A stretch of DNA of 64,000 nt. Source: Druceiella hillmani. Its lineage: Eukaryota > Arthropoda > Insecta > Lepidoptera > Hepialidae. This document shows, in pieces, positions 44,451 to 56,099 of this stretch. The position numbers and the translations under genes were made by a program. The notes below the pieces were generated by a model. The model had not been told where the DNA came from, did not search any database, and saw nothing but the letters and a program-made list of their open reading frames with translations. The stretch's first letter is position 1; every line of letters begins with the position of its first letter. The stretch lies in contig JAYKKI010000013.1 of the NCBI GenBank assembly GCA_039881145.1, positions 40,505,501 to 40,569,500 of the forward strand. The letters run 5' to 3'.

Positions 44451-44614
44451 GCGACTGTTTGCTTTTTAAAAAAACATGGAATGACTGGTCGCCCGAGGTC
44501 GTTTCAGAGTATCTGTTAATACTCGTGCATCGGTGCGTTTACGGTTAAATGAGCGAATAATAACAGATTCTGCCCGCAGGCATGTGACTAAAATATCAAT
44601 TAGGCTCGATCTCT
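44451..44614 (+). pseudogene. Tc1/mariner-like transposase N-terminal relic
   Basis: One frame reads ATVCFLKKHGMTGRPRS, matching the linker between the two DNA-binding helix-turn-helix units of IS630/Tc1/mariner transposases, whose GRPR AT-hook-like motif is diagnostic. After a frame change the sequence reads RVSVNTRASVRLRLNER and then SARRHVTKISIR, which fits the second helix-turn-helix (usually RSVRRHA--LGIS). Stops follow. The catalytic DDE/D domain was not found downstream. It lies 210 bp after the foldback repeat. Confidence 0.5.
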
Positions 44615-45420
44615 GAAGTAACGGAAAATGTTATTATTTATTAATTACTTTTAAAAAAGATTTTTATTTTCCGCCAAGTTCAATTAACAAAATTCTCCAT
44701 TTCTACTTTGTAAAACAAGATTCCAATTTTTCCCTCATACTTGTACGTAAACTCCTATATAATAACTACGTTCTAAATTTTTTTTTTAATTAAGTCAGTA
44801 ATTAATTAAGGCGTATTTAAAAAATCGGAACTCAACTTTTTTACAATAATTGAAAACTACGTACCGAATTTAACTTTCGCTTATTTTAACACTTGTGCGT
44901 CCATTTCGCTCATTATCGCGCTGAATGATGCACGTTTTCCTAAGATTTTGTAAACTTTCATATCAATAGTATTTACTACAAAATTTAAACTCCTCAAATT
45001 TACTTATAAATTTTTGAGGTCAGATCGAAATTTTTTACGAACTGTTCAGATACGGAATATCCATACTCTTTAAGCGCTCGGGGCTAACTGATTTAATTTC
45101 GTCTCTCCTGTGTTTTACCCACAATTTAAAATACTAGAAGTAGATGACATATAACAATATTAGCACAGTAACCAAAAGGCGGAGTCAATCAAAACATGCC
45201 TCTAAATATACATAGGAGGCGTGCCGTAATTCAGTGGTAACTCGTATCTCAGTATAAATATTCTCATATTGACCTAAACTTCAATTTCATTTATTTGTAT
45301 TAGTAAAGTAGAACTGTAAATATTTTGTTTCTTTAATTATATATATATTTAAAATCGGTTAATTTTATTTATAATATTTGATGATTAAAACAAAATAGGA
45401 TAAATCCCATAAAATATATA

Positions 45421-45567
<147 letters not shown>

Positions 45568-45569
45568 AG

Positions 45570-47945
45570 AAAAAGAAAAAGAATATACAAACAATGTGTA
45601 TTCAATGACAGTTTCAGCACACGATTTTAGGTCATTTAACCGTTAATGTATTCCATTCAGTATATTCGATGTGTTAATAGAATTTAATTTGAAATAATAT
45701 AGTCTGTATTGTTGCCGTCATCAGGTTTTACCAATTTTTTTTTTTAATTTACCAATTAGACTATGTTATTTTGGTTCATAATTTTTGGATGCATCTCTTT
45801 TAACCAATTTTGTTTAAGGTTGCATTTTTTTTTAATCTATATATTTATATGATAAAAACAGATAGTCGATTTATTCAGGAAATGAGTGTTATAAAAAAAA
45901 TATTCAATTCAGTCTCTCATATGGTATGAATACATTTATAGAATTGGTTACCTGAATGAGTCTACCGTCAAAAAAAACTTAAAATCAGATAACATAAAAG
46001 AAAACTTGAAAGCGGTCTAAAAATAGTAATAATTTATCTGATAATTAGCTATTATAACCTGTAAGAATAAGAAACCTAAAAAATGATAACCGAGACAAAT
46101 TTGAACCACCTCAAAATCCAAATCAAACTTAGGTTTATTTGTTAAAGAAACGTAAAGTTAAGATAATTGGGCAAGGTACTCTTATAGTGAGATATGAAAT
46201 TTTCAAATTATTTCACAACCTGTGGTCAACAGATACTTGTTTCTTTTTAAAAATATTTTCCCTATTTATGCAAAATTCGTTTCAACAAAACTAAAGGCCT
46301 AGTTTCTTACTTAATGTCAAATGGCAAGTAAAAGTATAAAATTAAAAACTTTATTTTTACGGTAAAAATTAAATCAGCCCCTTTGTATCTACAAAGAAGT
46401 TAAGTACTTACAAAGATTTATAACTTTTTTATGATAAAAAAATAAATCTAAAATGTGTATGCGGTTTATAAGTAAGTTAAAAATTGGTTAATATTTTAAA
46501 CCTGAAATGCTTACAGAATCATAATATATATTTTACAATAAATACCAAGAAAATTTCAAATTGACGCAATTAGTGTCATATATTACGTATCTGTGAAATA
46601 CAATATCTAACAAATTCCTGTATGAAGTTCTGTCACAATATTTACCGATTTTTTTGAAATAATTTTTGAATAATTAATTTATGTAGATTTAGGAATTACA
46701 CATAAAACATAAAATTATACGAAGTTGACAATTCATCTGTTAACATAGCTTCCAGGTTACATGGCAAATTAGGGCGTGGTGACAGTTTCGAGTAAAGAAA
46801 GCATGAAACAAATGCGCTACAAAACATGAAACAAATTGAACTATTACAAATAACTACGAAAAGAAGGAAATAAAAATATGTCAGTCTTTATTGTCAGTCT
46901 TTATTACCCATTATCAGTCTAGATTACCGTTGAGCTACACTCGGATTAACTGCACCGTCCAGGAGGGGGTTTATGTGAAATGTATACAACTCATCGATTC
47001 ATCAAATAACTTTTTTAACATATAAAATCAATATTGAAAAAAAACACATTTGTTTTTATCTGATAGGAGGCAATAAAATATAAGACTTGTGTGTCTCTAA
47101 GAAAATAAATGCCAATCATTATTTAATATTATTCGCGTTCAGTAGGGCTGAACCTAAAATCAGACGAAACTACATCTATAAAAGTCCTGTATATAGACAC
47201 ACCTTGTCTTTTTTTCAAGACAATATGACAAAATAACCTACCCCACTTTACCTTAAGTGATTTTGGCTTATTTTTATCGAATTGTGTTTCCTCTTCATTT
47301 AATGACGTGCTTCAATCGGTTCTTCGTTTCAAATTGAATATTAAAGTTAATAATAAATAATCATTTTTATCTAAATTTGTATACTATATGAGTGCATAAA
47401 ACTTCATAATAAATATTACATGTGTACTTATATTGACAGATATTTAATATAATTTTAATGATAACATGGGATATAATAAAATACCTGTAATGAAAATAAA
47501 AAAACTGAAGCTTTATTACAAGTATTTTATTGCTTTCACGCGTAGCTATTTATTTTTACGATTTTAGCCATTTAATTCCACGATACTGAATAATCGTTTT
47601 AATTGATTTTCATAGGCAATCGTTCAGATACTATCAATCTGCTTGTATGTGTGGATTTTGGGTTGTGGTATAAAGTACAACTAGTAACTTGACAAACAAA
47701 TGATTGGAGACTAATTTTAATTTTAAAGCATCCTGGAACACCATTATTCTATTCATAACCATAATTTTATTCCTCCCCGTATTATTCGGTTTAAAAGAAC
47801 GCGCTCCATATAATAACAGTTTTGCGTGGAAGAATTCTGCACGATCATCTAATATTAAAACTCAAGTTAAAGGCTGAAATCTAAATCTCCATCGCACTTG
47901 GAATATTCGCAACTGGTACTTCGGTCTTATTTTCTTTAGAGCAAA
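45570..47945. other. No recognisable feature
   Basis: AT-rich. A TCAGTCTTTAT direct repeat near 46885 and a lone box-A-like stretch on the minus strand near 46930 are noted but not called. Confidence 0.4.
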
Positions 47946-47952
47946 TAAACAT

Positions 47953-48449
47953 TCACCATAAAACTTCCAACAGCTCTGTGCTACTTTGAAAATAGTCACA
48001 AAGTACTTGTTTAATATAAGTTTTTGTCATGAGTATTCCGATATCGTTCGCCTGTAGGCAATACCGCTGACTTTTCATAATATTTAATCGAAACATTGTT
48101 TCGTACGACGTGAGCGGATGCGGTAAATATTTTAATATCGGGGCAAGTTTTATGGTTGCTACGTGACTTGGCATTTGATGGGCATAAACATTAGAATTTG
48201 GGTATTGTCCCGTGTGTGACATGAATTGTAGTGGAGTATTAAGTCTATATTTAATTAAACTATATAATGGACATGATCAAATGCTATACCGTATCGTGTG
48301 CAGATATAATAATTTTCACACTTGTTAGAACAAAACCATGCTGACTTTTCATTATCAATCGAACACTGTACTTTAGGTTGATCACATTCCATATTTTCGA
48401 TTTTTAAAGTTTTTTTGACACAATAATTTATTTTTATATTATTTTTCAT
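47953..48449 (-). CDS. Two adjacent unassigned minus-strand frames
   Basis: Frames of 64 codons (48255-48449) and 89 codons (47953-48222) follow each other on the minus strand. The first has a Cys-rich stretch (CDQPKVQC, WFCSNKCENYYIC) with a zinc-finger-like spacing of cysteines; the second reads LTSYETMFRLNIMKSQRYCL. I do not recognise either. They might be exons or a mobile-element relic, or chance. Confidence 0.2.
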
Positions 48450-48935
48450 ATTTTTCTGACTATAACTTAATTATTGCTTTAAGTGTCAAAATGTGACCAA
48501 TCAGTTTATATTCTTAAAAAATATACTTCTTTTTCTGATAAATTAAATTAATATGTATTTTTTGATTATGGAAACGTTAACGTTAAGTCGATATTTTGCT
48601 AACATCTCAATAATGTCATTAGTAAAAGCATAATTATAGATATAAAAAGCATGTTATTGAATTTGGTACAATGAATTAGGTAATTATCGATACGGACAAT
48701 TTTTCTTGGGTAATGTACGATTGAAGAGACACTTAGTATTCAGCAATAATCTATAAAGCAATTTATTTTCTTTATTCCGTAAACTCGTAAGTAATCACTT
48801 GGCTTGTGATACTGGCTGGAAGTGAAGAGGTTATTGGGATAGGAAATGATACCGTTAAGACTTTTTGCTGCTTTACGTTATTTTGAATACTTTGTTTTTG
48901 AATTATTAGAGTATAATACTAACATTGATCGAACA

Positions 48936-49080
48936 AATTTGGCGTTGATTTTGTAGAAATTCATTATTCACAATTAAATGAAACTACGTGATCTAGTATT
49001 ATTTCTACTTTCTTTAAGTTCTTTACCACGACTTAGGTTTCGTTGTATTACAACATCTTCAGGTGGGCTATTAGCAAAGA
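48936..49080 (-). mobile_element. Hammerhead-like repeat, copy R4, best preserved
   Basis: Minus strand, from 49066 downward: stem I 5' strand CCAC (49066-49063), CTGAAGA box (49062-49056), one extra U (49055), stem II GTTGT-AAT-ACAAC (49054-49042), GAAA, short stem III ACC-TA-AGT (one mismatch), C at the cleavage position (49030), then stem I 3' strand GTGG (49029-49026). The tail continues through AAAGTAGAAATAATACTAG and ACGTAGTTTCATTTAATTG and ends GTGAATAATGAATTTCTAC near 48954; homology with the inverted end of R1 goes on to about 48938. Confidence 0.75.
49026..49066 (-). ncRNA. Candidate type I hammerhead-like ribozyme
   Basis: The fold described for copy R4 is the type I hammerhead arrangement: open stem I, CUGANGA, stem II hairpin, GAAA, short stem III, then H and the cleavage site. 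Very short stem III is seen in hammerheads of retrozymes and Penelope-like elements. The unpaired U between CUGAAGA and stem II is not in the classic consensus and may weaken or abolish cleavage; it is present in R1, R2 and R4, so it is a family trait, not a sequencing slip. Activity is unproven. Confidence 0.45.
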
Positions 49081-49084
49081 TAGC

Positions 49085-50630
49085 AATCTTAGCAAAGATG
49101 GCTAATTAGCAAAGATAGCTAGAAATGAAATGAAATGAAATTTTTTTTCGAAGATATTTTTATCTATATGTATTATTAACTACTCAGTTTCGACTATTCT
49201 ATTTCATAGTGTACTCCTAGCTTTTTAAGAACTTACATGTAACTAGATAGTAAAGAAAATATAAGGTGCAGGAACATACGGCCATATTGAAAACAAAATA
49301 TGTAATTATTGTTCATTTATAACAATTTTAAATACAAGAAATTATTTTTAATTTTTCGAATTCTGATATGTATTTGGTGAAAACACAGCGCAATTTCCAA
49401 AATTTTTCTTCATTACAGTGGCCTCAATAGCATCATTTTCTTAAAGGAAACTTGCTAAAAAACATTTTCAAGAAACGTCAAAATTCATTGGCATCAACAG
49501 GGTCCGCATTAACGCGCTCATCAAATTTGTTGAGACCATTTCTCCCGACCTATTAATCACTGGATGCTCAATAAAGAGGATGAGGTTTAATACCGATGGA
49601 GTAAGCGTGGGCGCAATGAATCCTAATTAGCTCGCTTCGCTAATAGCTATCAAACAAGATGCATTGGAATATTTGAGACCACGAACCAATCACAGATCGT
49701 GACTAGTGAGGCTGTGACTATATCGATAAATGTCACTTGATAACATTATATTTTAATCTTCAGGAATCCAATTGAAATATTAAGACGTGTGAATAAAAAC
49801 TATCCACACATTTTTTAAATGTAATAATGGACTGAAAATATTTTTATAAATAACAATGTTGGCATATAAATTATGAATTGCGTTGTATTTAACTTTGCAG
49901 TGCTTATATGACGATAAATATTTCCATCGATAAAATCGCCGGGTCAAAAACAGCCCTGCACTAAACTGTCAGGAGAATTTATCAACTCATATCACCCATT
50001 GTTTAAACAGAAAAAAATGTTAATATTTAAATACATAATATAATATTATAACCCTACATAATATAAATGAATGATATATTTACCAATGAAATGTTAACAC
50101 TGTCTTTTTCTAAATTTGAGGTTCTGCTTCAAATTATTGCACAATTTGAGATTTCGTATACTAGTAGGCATACACATCAATAATATGCATAAAACGGCCA
50201 TGTCAATAAAATATTAATAAAGTTGTCTGTAGATCGAATTAAACCAGCATGTGACTGGCATGGTTTATAGTTTACGTTTGTGTAATGCCGACTAGTCATG
50301 ATATTTTATTAGGTTGATAAAAATAACCAATAAAATAGGTACATGTGAACAATTCGTTAATAACTGAACCTGTACTTTTTAATTTCAATAATTTAATATA
50401 GTTAATACGTTCAAATTTATACTCCATAAAAATTCTAAATAATTAATCTTGCGTCGAACAGAAGGTGGATAGAACATATCGTTTTCTTTTCTATTACATA
50501 AAACCGTCGATAGTATCAGCAGTACCACATGCCTTAGATAGAAACAGAGCACTGTAAATTTGCTTTAGTTATAGATTAAGAAAACGATTGTACTATTAAC
50601 ATTGATATGAGTACAAACCCCTAATGAATC
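49085..50630. other. No recognisable feature
   Basis: AT-rich. Near 49070-49120 TTAGCAAAGATAGC is repeated three times. A mildly GC-richer patch at 49490-49760 has no readable frame. Confidence 0.4.
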
Positions 50631-50635
50631 TATAA

Positions 50636-50702
<67 letters not shown>
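50636..50702. repeat. (TA)n microsatellite
   Basis: Uninterrupted TA run flanked symmetrically by TATAAGTA and TACTTAGCTATA, so flank and run together form one large near-palindrome. Confidence 0.95.
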
Positions 50703-50703
<1 letters not shown>

Positions 50704-50777
50704 TTAGCTATAAATTGTATTAATATAAATTAATACCTATTTCGTTAAATATTAAACGAGCTACGCAAGGCAATATT

Positions 50778-50978
50778 TTAAAAAATGAAAAATGAATGGC
50801 AACATTTAAAAGAAGTTTTTCTACTTCCACTTTTTTGACATTTTGTTCGACGAGTTATTTGAAAAGAAGTTTCTGGTTTGAGACTATTCGTCTCAAAAAG
50901 TTTAAGAATCAATTGCTGAATGAGCATTCGAGTTATATTTAACCAAGGGCGATTAATTTCGAGCATTTGTAGTGGCAA
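50778..50978 (-). pseudogene. Possible piggyBac-like transposase C-terminal relic
   Basis: The minus-strand 66-codon frame ends RRTKCQKSGSRKTSFKCCHS. This recalls the C-terminal zinc ribbon of piggyBac-family transposases (R-C--CS-KK-RKET-F-C--C), with two cysteines replaced by serine. The preceding ITRMLIQQLILKLFE fits the helix before it. No catalytic domain is nearby. Short and tentative. Confidence 0.3.
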
Positions 50979-50979
50979 T

Positions 50980-52940
50980 AATTTAATAAGTTTTTATTCG
51001 ATCACATTTTTGTATTAAATTTATAACTTTTAGTTTCGTCGTTTAATTTTTAAAGACATTTGAAATATTATGGGTTTTCAAGATGACCTCAAAACTTTCT
51101 ATTCAGAGACAAAATATATATACTCTATTTTTAACTTATGTTAGTATCGTAATGCAGCAATTTTAAATTTCGTTAACTATCTAAATGATACGTGTGAATA
51201 TTTACCCTTAAGTAAGATAATTATTTTACACTTAACCACTTTACCAACCGCTTTGTAAGCAAATCCACATAAATGTCAGAGGTGGTAATTCAAACAATGC
51301 TATAGGTAGCAAAGCTCAAACTTTAACTTCTCAAAATGCTCATACCGACTTCTTTATGGAACAATCTCACAGATACTATTATTTCTAACACTACCTTAGA
51401 TCAAGCAGTTTGAAGGGCGGATGACTTTTTCCACTTTTTATATTCTGATCGTAAATGCTTAATCCTTATTGCCCAGTTGCCATTGATGCTTTATTGGCCG
51501 ATAAAATGCGGGTCAATGATTAAACTCTTGGTTCTGTTAAAGCGGTCGGGGAGTAGTGAAAGATTTCACTTTTCTTTATTGGTCCATTTGAGGAGCTTGA
51601 AAAGTTTTCTTTCATGTTTTACGCATTAATGCTTAAATTAAATTTGTTATTGCATGCTATAGATTGAATTGTGCTATATCTATCCTGACGTGTTTATGGA
51701 CATAATGAGGTATGGTCTAACCATATAATATGTAATTATTTATTATATCGATGCTACCGTGTGCTATCGACATACATGTGAGTCACACTCATTTCTAATT
51801 CCACATACGTTCATTTGTTAATAAACAATTTTGGGAGTACTTATGCGCATCCGATACTCTGAACGTATCATACAGAATTTTTCTTGCATTTATTATGTCA
51901 TTAAATTTTGTACTAAGGGGAAAAAATCAACTGTTTGAAATATGCTACAGCCTTTAAACACGAAATAAGCTTGTGTTCAACGTTTCAGCAAGTAATAATT
52001 AAAAACAAATATATTTATAAAATATCCAATTAAAAAAATATATAAATGAGTTCTCGTTAATTTAATTAAACCAAAAAATATTTTGCTAGAAGTATCAATA
52101 TTGAAAACACGTGTAATTAACTAATAAATTAAGTAAAACAGCAATTTTAAATTGGTATTTTAAAATATAAGGTGCTCTAGTTAACTAATTTGGACAAAGA
52201 AAAATTAATTAAAGAAAAAAATCATTAATTTATCCGCTATGCATGCATTTCACGCAGCATGTTCTTCACATCTTATCTGAAGTGGATATGAACTTGCAAG
52301 AATGTCGAGAGACAACATCTCTGAATTTGTTTTGACATGTGCGTTATTGACATGAAATAAGAAACAGCTACTGGTTCAAGAGTTCGAATCTCTGTGATTC
52401 AGCAATAATACAGCCATAAATATCTTAACAGAAGTTGAGCAAAACCATTAACTCTAATAATACAGGTCTATGATTGAGGGCGTCAAATTTATGTTTATTA
52501 ATTAATATTTTACAAAACAATCTAGCGCTACATACACGGTATAGAAGAGCTTTTAAATTTTTATTGTGTGTGTCAAGAACACTGTCAGAACAAGTCACAG
52601 TTAACAGCAATGAACGCTGCCTGTGTTTACTGCAAAAATCATAAATTTTACATCAAACGACATGACATTATACAAAATTCTCGAGTGATTTTGAATTTGT
52701 ATTAGCTTATAAAAGATACATGAAATTTCCACCTACTTGAAAAAAAATTGAAAATATTATTTCTGCACAACTTTTTGCATTATCATCGTTCGACCCGAAA
52801 TCAAATAAATACATAACGAGCGCAGGTCAAAGACAAGAAGGCTAGGCTCTGTGTGAAAGATTGTAATCGAATTAAAAAAAACTTTTAAGTATTGACATTT
52901 TTTTATAATTTGTTTGTAGGATGACATTAGTGTCTAAGTT
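50980..52940. other. No recognisable feature
   Basis: AT-rich. A lone box-B-like AGAGTTCGAATCTCT hairpin lies at 52379-52393 with no box A at the right distance. The minus frame 52425-52610 has no motif. Confidence 0.4.
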
Positions 52941-52944
52941 AAAA

Positions 52945-53200
52945 ACCGGTGAAGTAAGAGCTTGGCTCGCGAATAGAGAGTTCCCTGCTTCGTTTGAAGT
53001 TGAATTATTTTATTTATACCAAGTTAACACCAATGTGGACTTTCTAGCGCAATACATATTTGATAATAGCTAATAAATGAAAGAGGGGTGGGGGCATAAA
53101 TAGTATGGTGAATATGCTATAAATATAACATACATGTGTCTAATACTTTTGCGTAGGCTTTTAGAAACTCTGTTTATTTAAAATTTTAAGTTAAGCAATT
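52945..53200 (+). repeat. Dispersed repeat family D, copy 2
   Basis: Matches 29880-30120 through GCTTGGCTCGCGAATAGAG, CACCAATGTGGACTTTCT and GCTTTTAGAAACTCTGTTTA. It lacks the 57-bp palindrome present in copy 1 and has GAGGGGTGGGGGC near that position. Confidence 0.6.
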
Positions 53201-53329
53201 TCTCTACATTTGAAAAAATACTAATTTTTCCAGTATATTTATAATACTTTTGATATGGGGAAACCATTGAGATACTGGAAATATTTGCAAAAACCTACAA
53301 GTAACCAATCTATAGAGCAGTAATGTTCT

Positions 53330-53470
53330 ATACAAAAGTGACCCCGCTAAAATTATGCCGCAATGCAAAATTATGCCGCCCTTCAAACAGTCTGTTGCTA
53401 GACACCTGACCACAGACAACGCTGCCTGCCTTGCTATTATTTCTAAATCGAAAAATGCGTTAAATGCCAT
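53330..53470 (-). pseudogene. Non-LTR retrotransposon relic, RT to RNase H linker
   Basis: The minus-strand frame begins MAFNAFFDLEIIARQAALSV and continues VRCLATDCLKGG. It resembles the linker after the reverse transcriptase of Jockey/R1-type LINEs, which typically reads AL--LL-L-PL---I---A---A-RL and then a GH-- segment. No YADD box or RNase H is nearby. It ends close to repeat D copy 2 on the opposite strand. Confidence 0.4.
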
Positions 53471-53474
53471 CCTG

Positions 53475-54145
53475 TTTTAAGTACTAGTATTCCGTAAACA
53501 TTATAGTTCAAATAGGATTACATTTCACAAATAAGAAAGTTATTTTGTTTAAGTTTAAATCAATTTGAAATAAATTCACCGTTATGATAAGCAGACGTCC
53601 GACACCCCTTAACTAAATATGAAGGTAAAGCACGTACTGAAGTAATATGTGTTTTAAAGAGTGATTACCAACTTTTTCTATATTTTATAAATTGTTTTAT
53701 GTGTATGTATTCGTTTATTTATAAAATATTATTTTTTTAATGCTTATTTGCAGAATTCCTCAAAATCACAAAACAAATAGAAAATGTACAAATATAATTT
53801 TACACAAAACAAATAATAATTGACGGCTTCCAAAATTTTTCGTTTTGTATTCTTTACATTTCAAAGAATAAGATTTTTTCAAAATACTAAAAGGATATCG
53901 CAAAATTAACAAGAAAGCAGTCCCATCCTTATTCACCGTGAGTAACATTTGCCTAAACTGTGACTACTGTCAATAATTTTTATTTTCAGACATAATAAAT
54001 AGTATGTACTGTTTTCAGGACATTCCACTTCAGGACACACAGTTTTCTACTAATTTAACCACACATTGGGACCACACAAACCAGTATACACAACCGCCAC
54101 TCATTTAGCCAGACTGTTAATAGACCAGCCACCCGAATTACTAAC
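53475..54145. other. No clear feature upstream of the P-element relic
   Basis: AT-rich. The THAP zinc finger expected at the N-terminus of P-element transposase could not be recognised here. Confidence 0.45.
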
Positions 54146-54149
54146 GTGC

Positions 54150-55345
54150 CATCATCAGATTTAGAGTCTGTATTATATACACCTAGGAAAGGAATATTAA
54201 AAAAAGGTAAAAAGAATAACACAGTTAAGTACAAAATAGGTTAGCCAAATTAAAAAAAATGTGAAAGATCCATTTGAATTATGAAAAAATACGTTTCTTA
54301 AAAAATAATTATCTAAAAGTTTAAAAAGAAATAGGTCTATAAATAATGATATTTGCCTAGCTCTGAAATTATAAGTAGAATGTGTTTACATAAAAAAAAA
54401 TCGAACTAATGTTAAGTTTTCACCAGCTTTATGCTAACATTAAATTATTATTCTCCCACAGGCTTTAATTACGAAAGGTCAGGTTTTGATAATCGTTTAC
54501 CCCATCCATCCACTTTAACTAAATGGTACCAAAGAATTGATGCTGATTCAGGATTTATAGTTAAGCATTCTCTGCTCCTCAAAAAAAATTCAAAGCAGTA
54601 AATTTAACATTTTTTGCTCTCTCATTGTGATGAAATAGTTCTAAGACATCAAAACTTATTTAACGGAAAAAATTTTGAAGGTTTGGTGACGTATGGTGAA
54701 GCCACCAATAAGATAGTTAAATAGGCGTTTGTTTTAATGTACCAATTAATGATAGTTGGTAATTACCATTGCGATATTTTTTAATTAACTGTTTATCGGG
54801 TGAGAGAAAAGCTAATTTAATTAAAATATGTTTAGAAAAACATAATGAAGTTGGTGCTGAACTCGTATCTTTAACGTTTGACGGATGTAGTAATAATTTA
54901 GCAGTGGCGAAAGAATTAGGTTGCAAGTTGGAGGACGCAAACAATTTGAAAACTTCTTTTATATATTCTTCAAATGGTAAAAATTTCGTGATATTTTTAT
55001 TAGTCCCGTGTCATATGGTTAACCTTATTCGAAACAGTTTTGAATCTAAAAAAATATGTATAATTGACGGCGATGGTAATACCATAAAATGGCGGTTTCT
55101 TCCAGAATCACATAATTTGCAATTATGTAATTCTGAAAGAAAGCGCCATTTACATTTGGATTATTTTTCGTTAATAAGTTAACAGTCAAGCATTCTGAAA
55201 CCAAATAATTAAAGTTAAGTGAGACACTCAATTGCAAAGTAATAGCGTAACAAAAGCTATAGAATTATGCGAAAACGATTTAAAATTGTCTAAATTCAAC
55301 GGGTCTTCAGCCACGGTTACATTTATAAAAACAAATTAACGATGT
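54150..55345 (+). pseudogene. P-element (THAP9-like) transposase pseudogene
   Basis: Relic of a P-superfamily DNA transposase, related to the host protein THAP9. Segments appear in the right order on one strand: a TPRKGILKKGKK coiled-coil start at about 54179; YSPTGFNYERSGFDNRLPHP and STLTKWYQRID from about 54448 (the family's FYSPKAYNY-R and LPHP-TL-KWY motifs); DEIVLRHQNLFNGKNFEG near 54630 with the first catalytic-type Asp; GERKANLIKICLEKHNEVG and SLTFDG (second Asp region) in the open frame 54769-55182; VPCHMVNLIRN and IDGDGNTIKWRF; and last KAIELCENDLKLSKFNGSSA to about 55345. A stop after KKNSKQ, frameshifts near 54600 and 54760, and stops at 55180 and later destroy the gene. No THAP domain or terminal repeats were found. 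Confidence 0.85.
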
Positions 55346-55349
55346 TTCT

Positions 55350-55955
55350 TGAAGGCAATCACTTACTTATATTTATTTGTGTTTACGTACTTTAATTTCG
55401 AAATAACATTAAAAAATATTTACTTTCTTCAAAAATAAAGTACACCCTTATAAAATACATAGTTAGGTAATTATGTAGACTGTCATTGATAGTTGACGAA
55501 CTTCATGTCTGATCTTACAAAGGATTAGATTTAATTATTTTTTCTAACAATGTCCATGAGATTCAAAATAATATCGGGATTGTTTAGAATTTTCTATAAC
55601 GGCCTATAAGAAAATTATAGATTTTCTTCATACAATATTTCTTACACGTTGGAACTGTGAATTCCTATAGCGATTATGAGACTAAAATTATGATAATGAA
55701 AAACTTTAAATTCAATATAAATATTCCCCAATATCAAGTGAGAAAGTTTATATGAACGAAATAATAAAAGATATAGCTGTAAATAATTACTATAAAAGGC
55801 TTTGTCGTTACAGCCTGCTGTATCACGGTGACAAATTGTAGTGAGTATTACGTTATTGTACTTAAAATGCATTTTAGTGTTTAGTTAGTTCGTATTAAAA
55901 TTGGCAAAATACAAAACGTACAGAAATCGTTTGCCCAAAAAGAACGAACTAAACC
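55350..55955. other. No recognisable feature
   Basis: AT-rich sequence 3' of the P-element relic; the rest of the transposase is not readable. The minus frame 55642-55872 has no motif. Confidence 0.4.
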
Positions 55956-55960
55956 ATATT

Positions 55961-56096
<136 letters not shown>

Positions 56097-56099
56097 CAC

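Noticed and set aside
45217..45250. tRNA-like GTGCCGTAATTCAGTGGTAA
   Set aside because: Only the D-arm half is present; no T arm downstream.
46925..46965. Box-A-like TAGCTCAACGGTAA on the minus strand
   Set aside because: No box B follows within tRNA distance.
52379..52393. tRNA T-arm-like hairpin AGAGTTCGAATCTCT
   Set aside because: No box A or anticodon arm lies at the required distance upstream.
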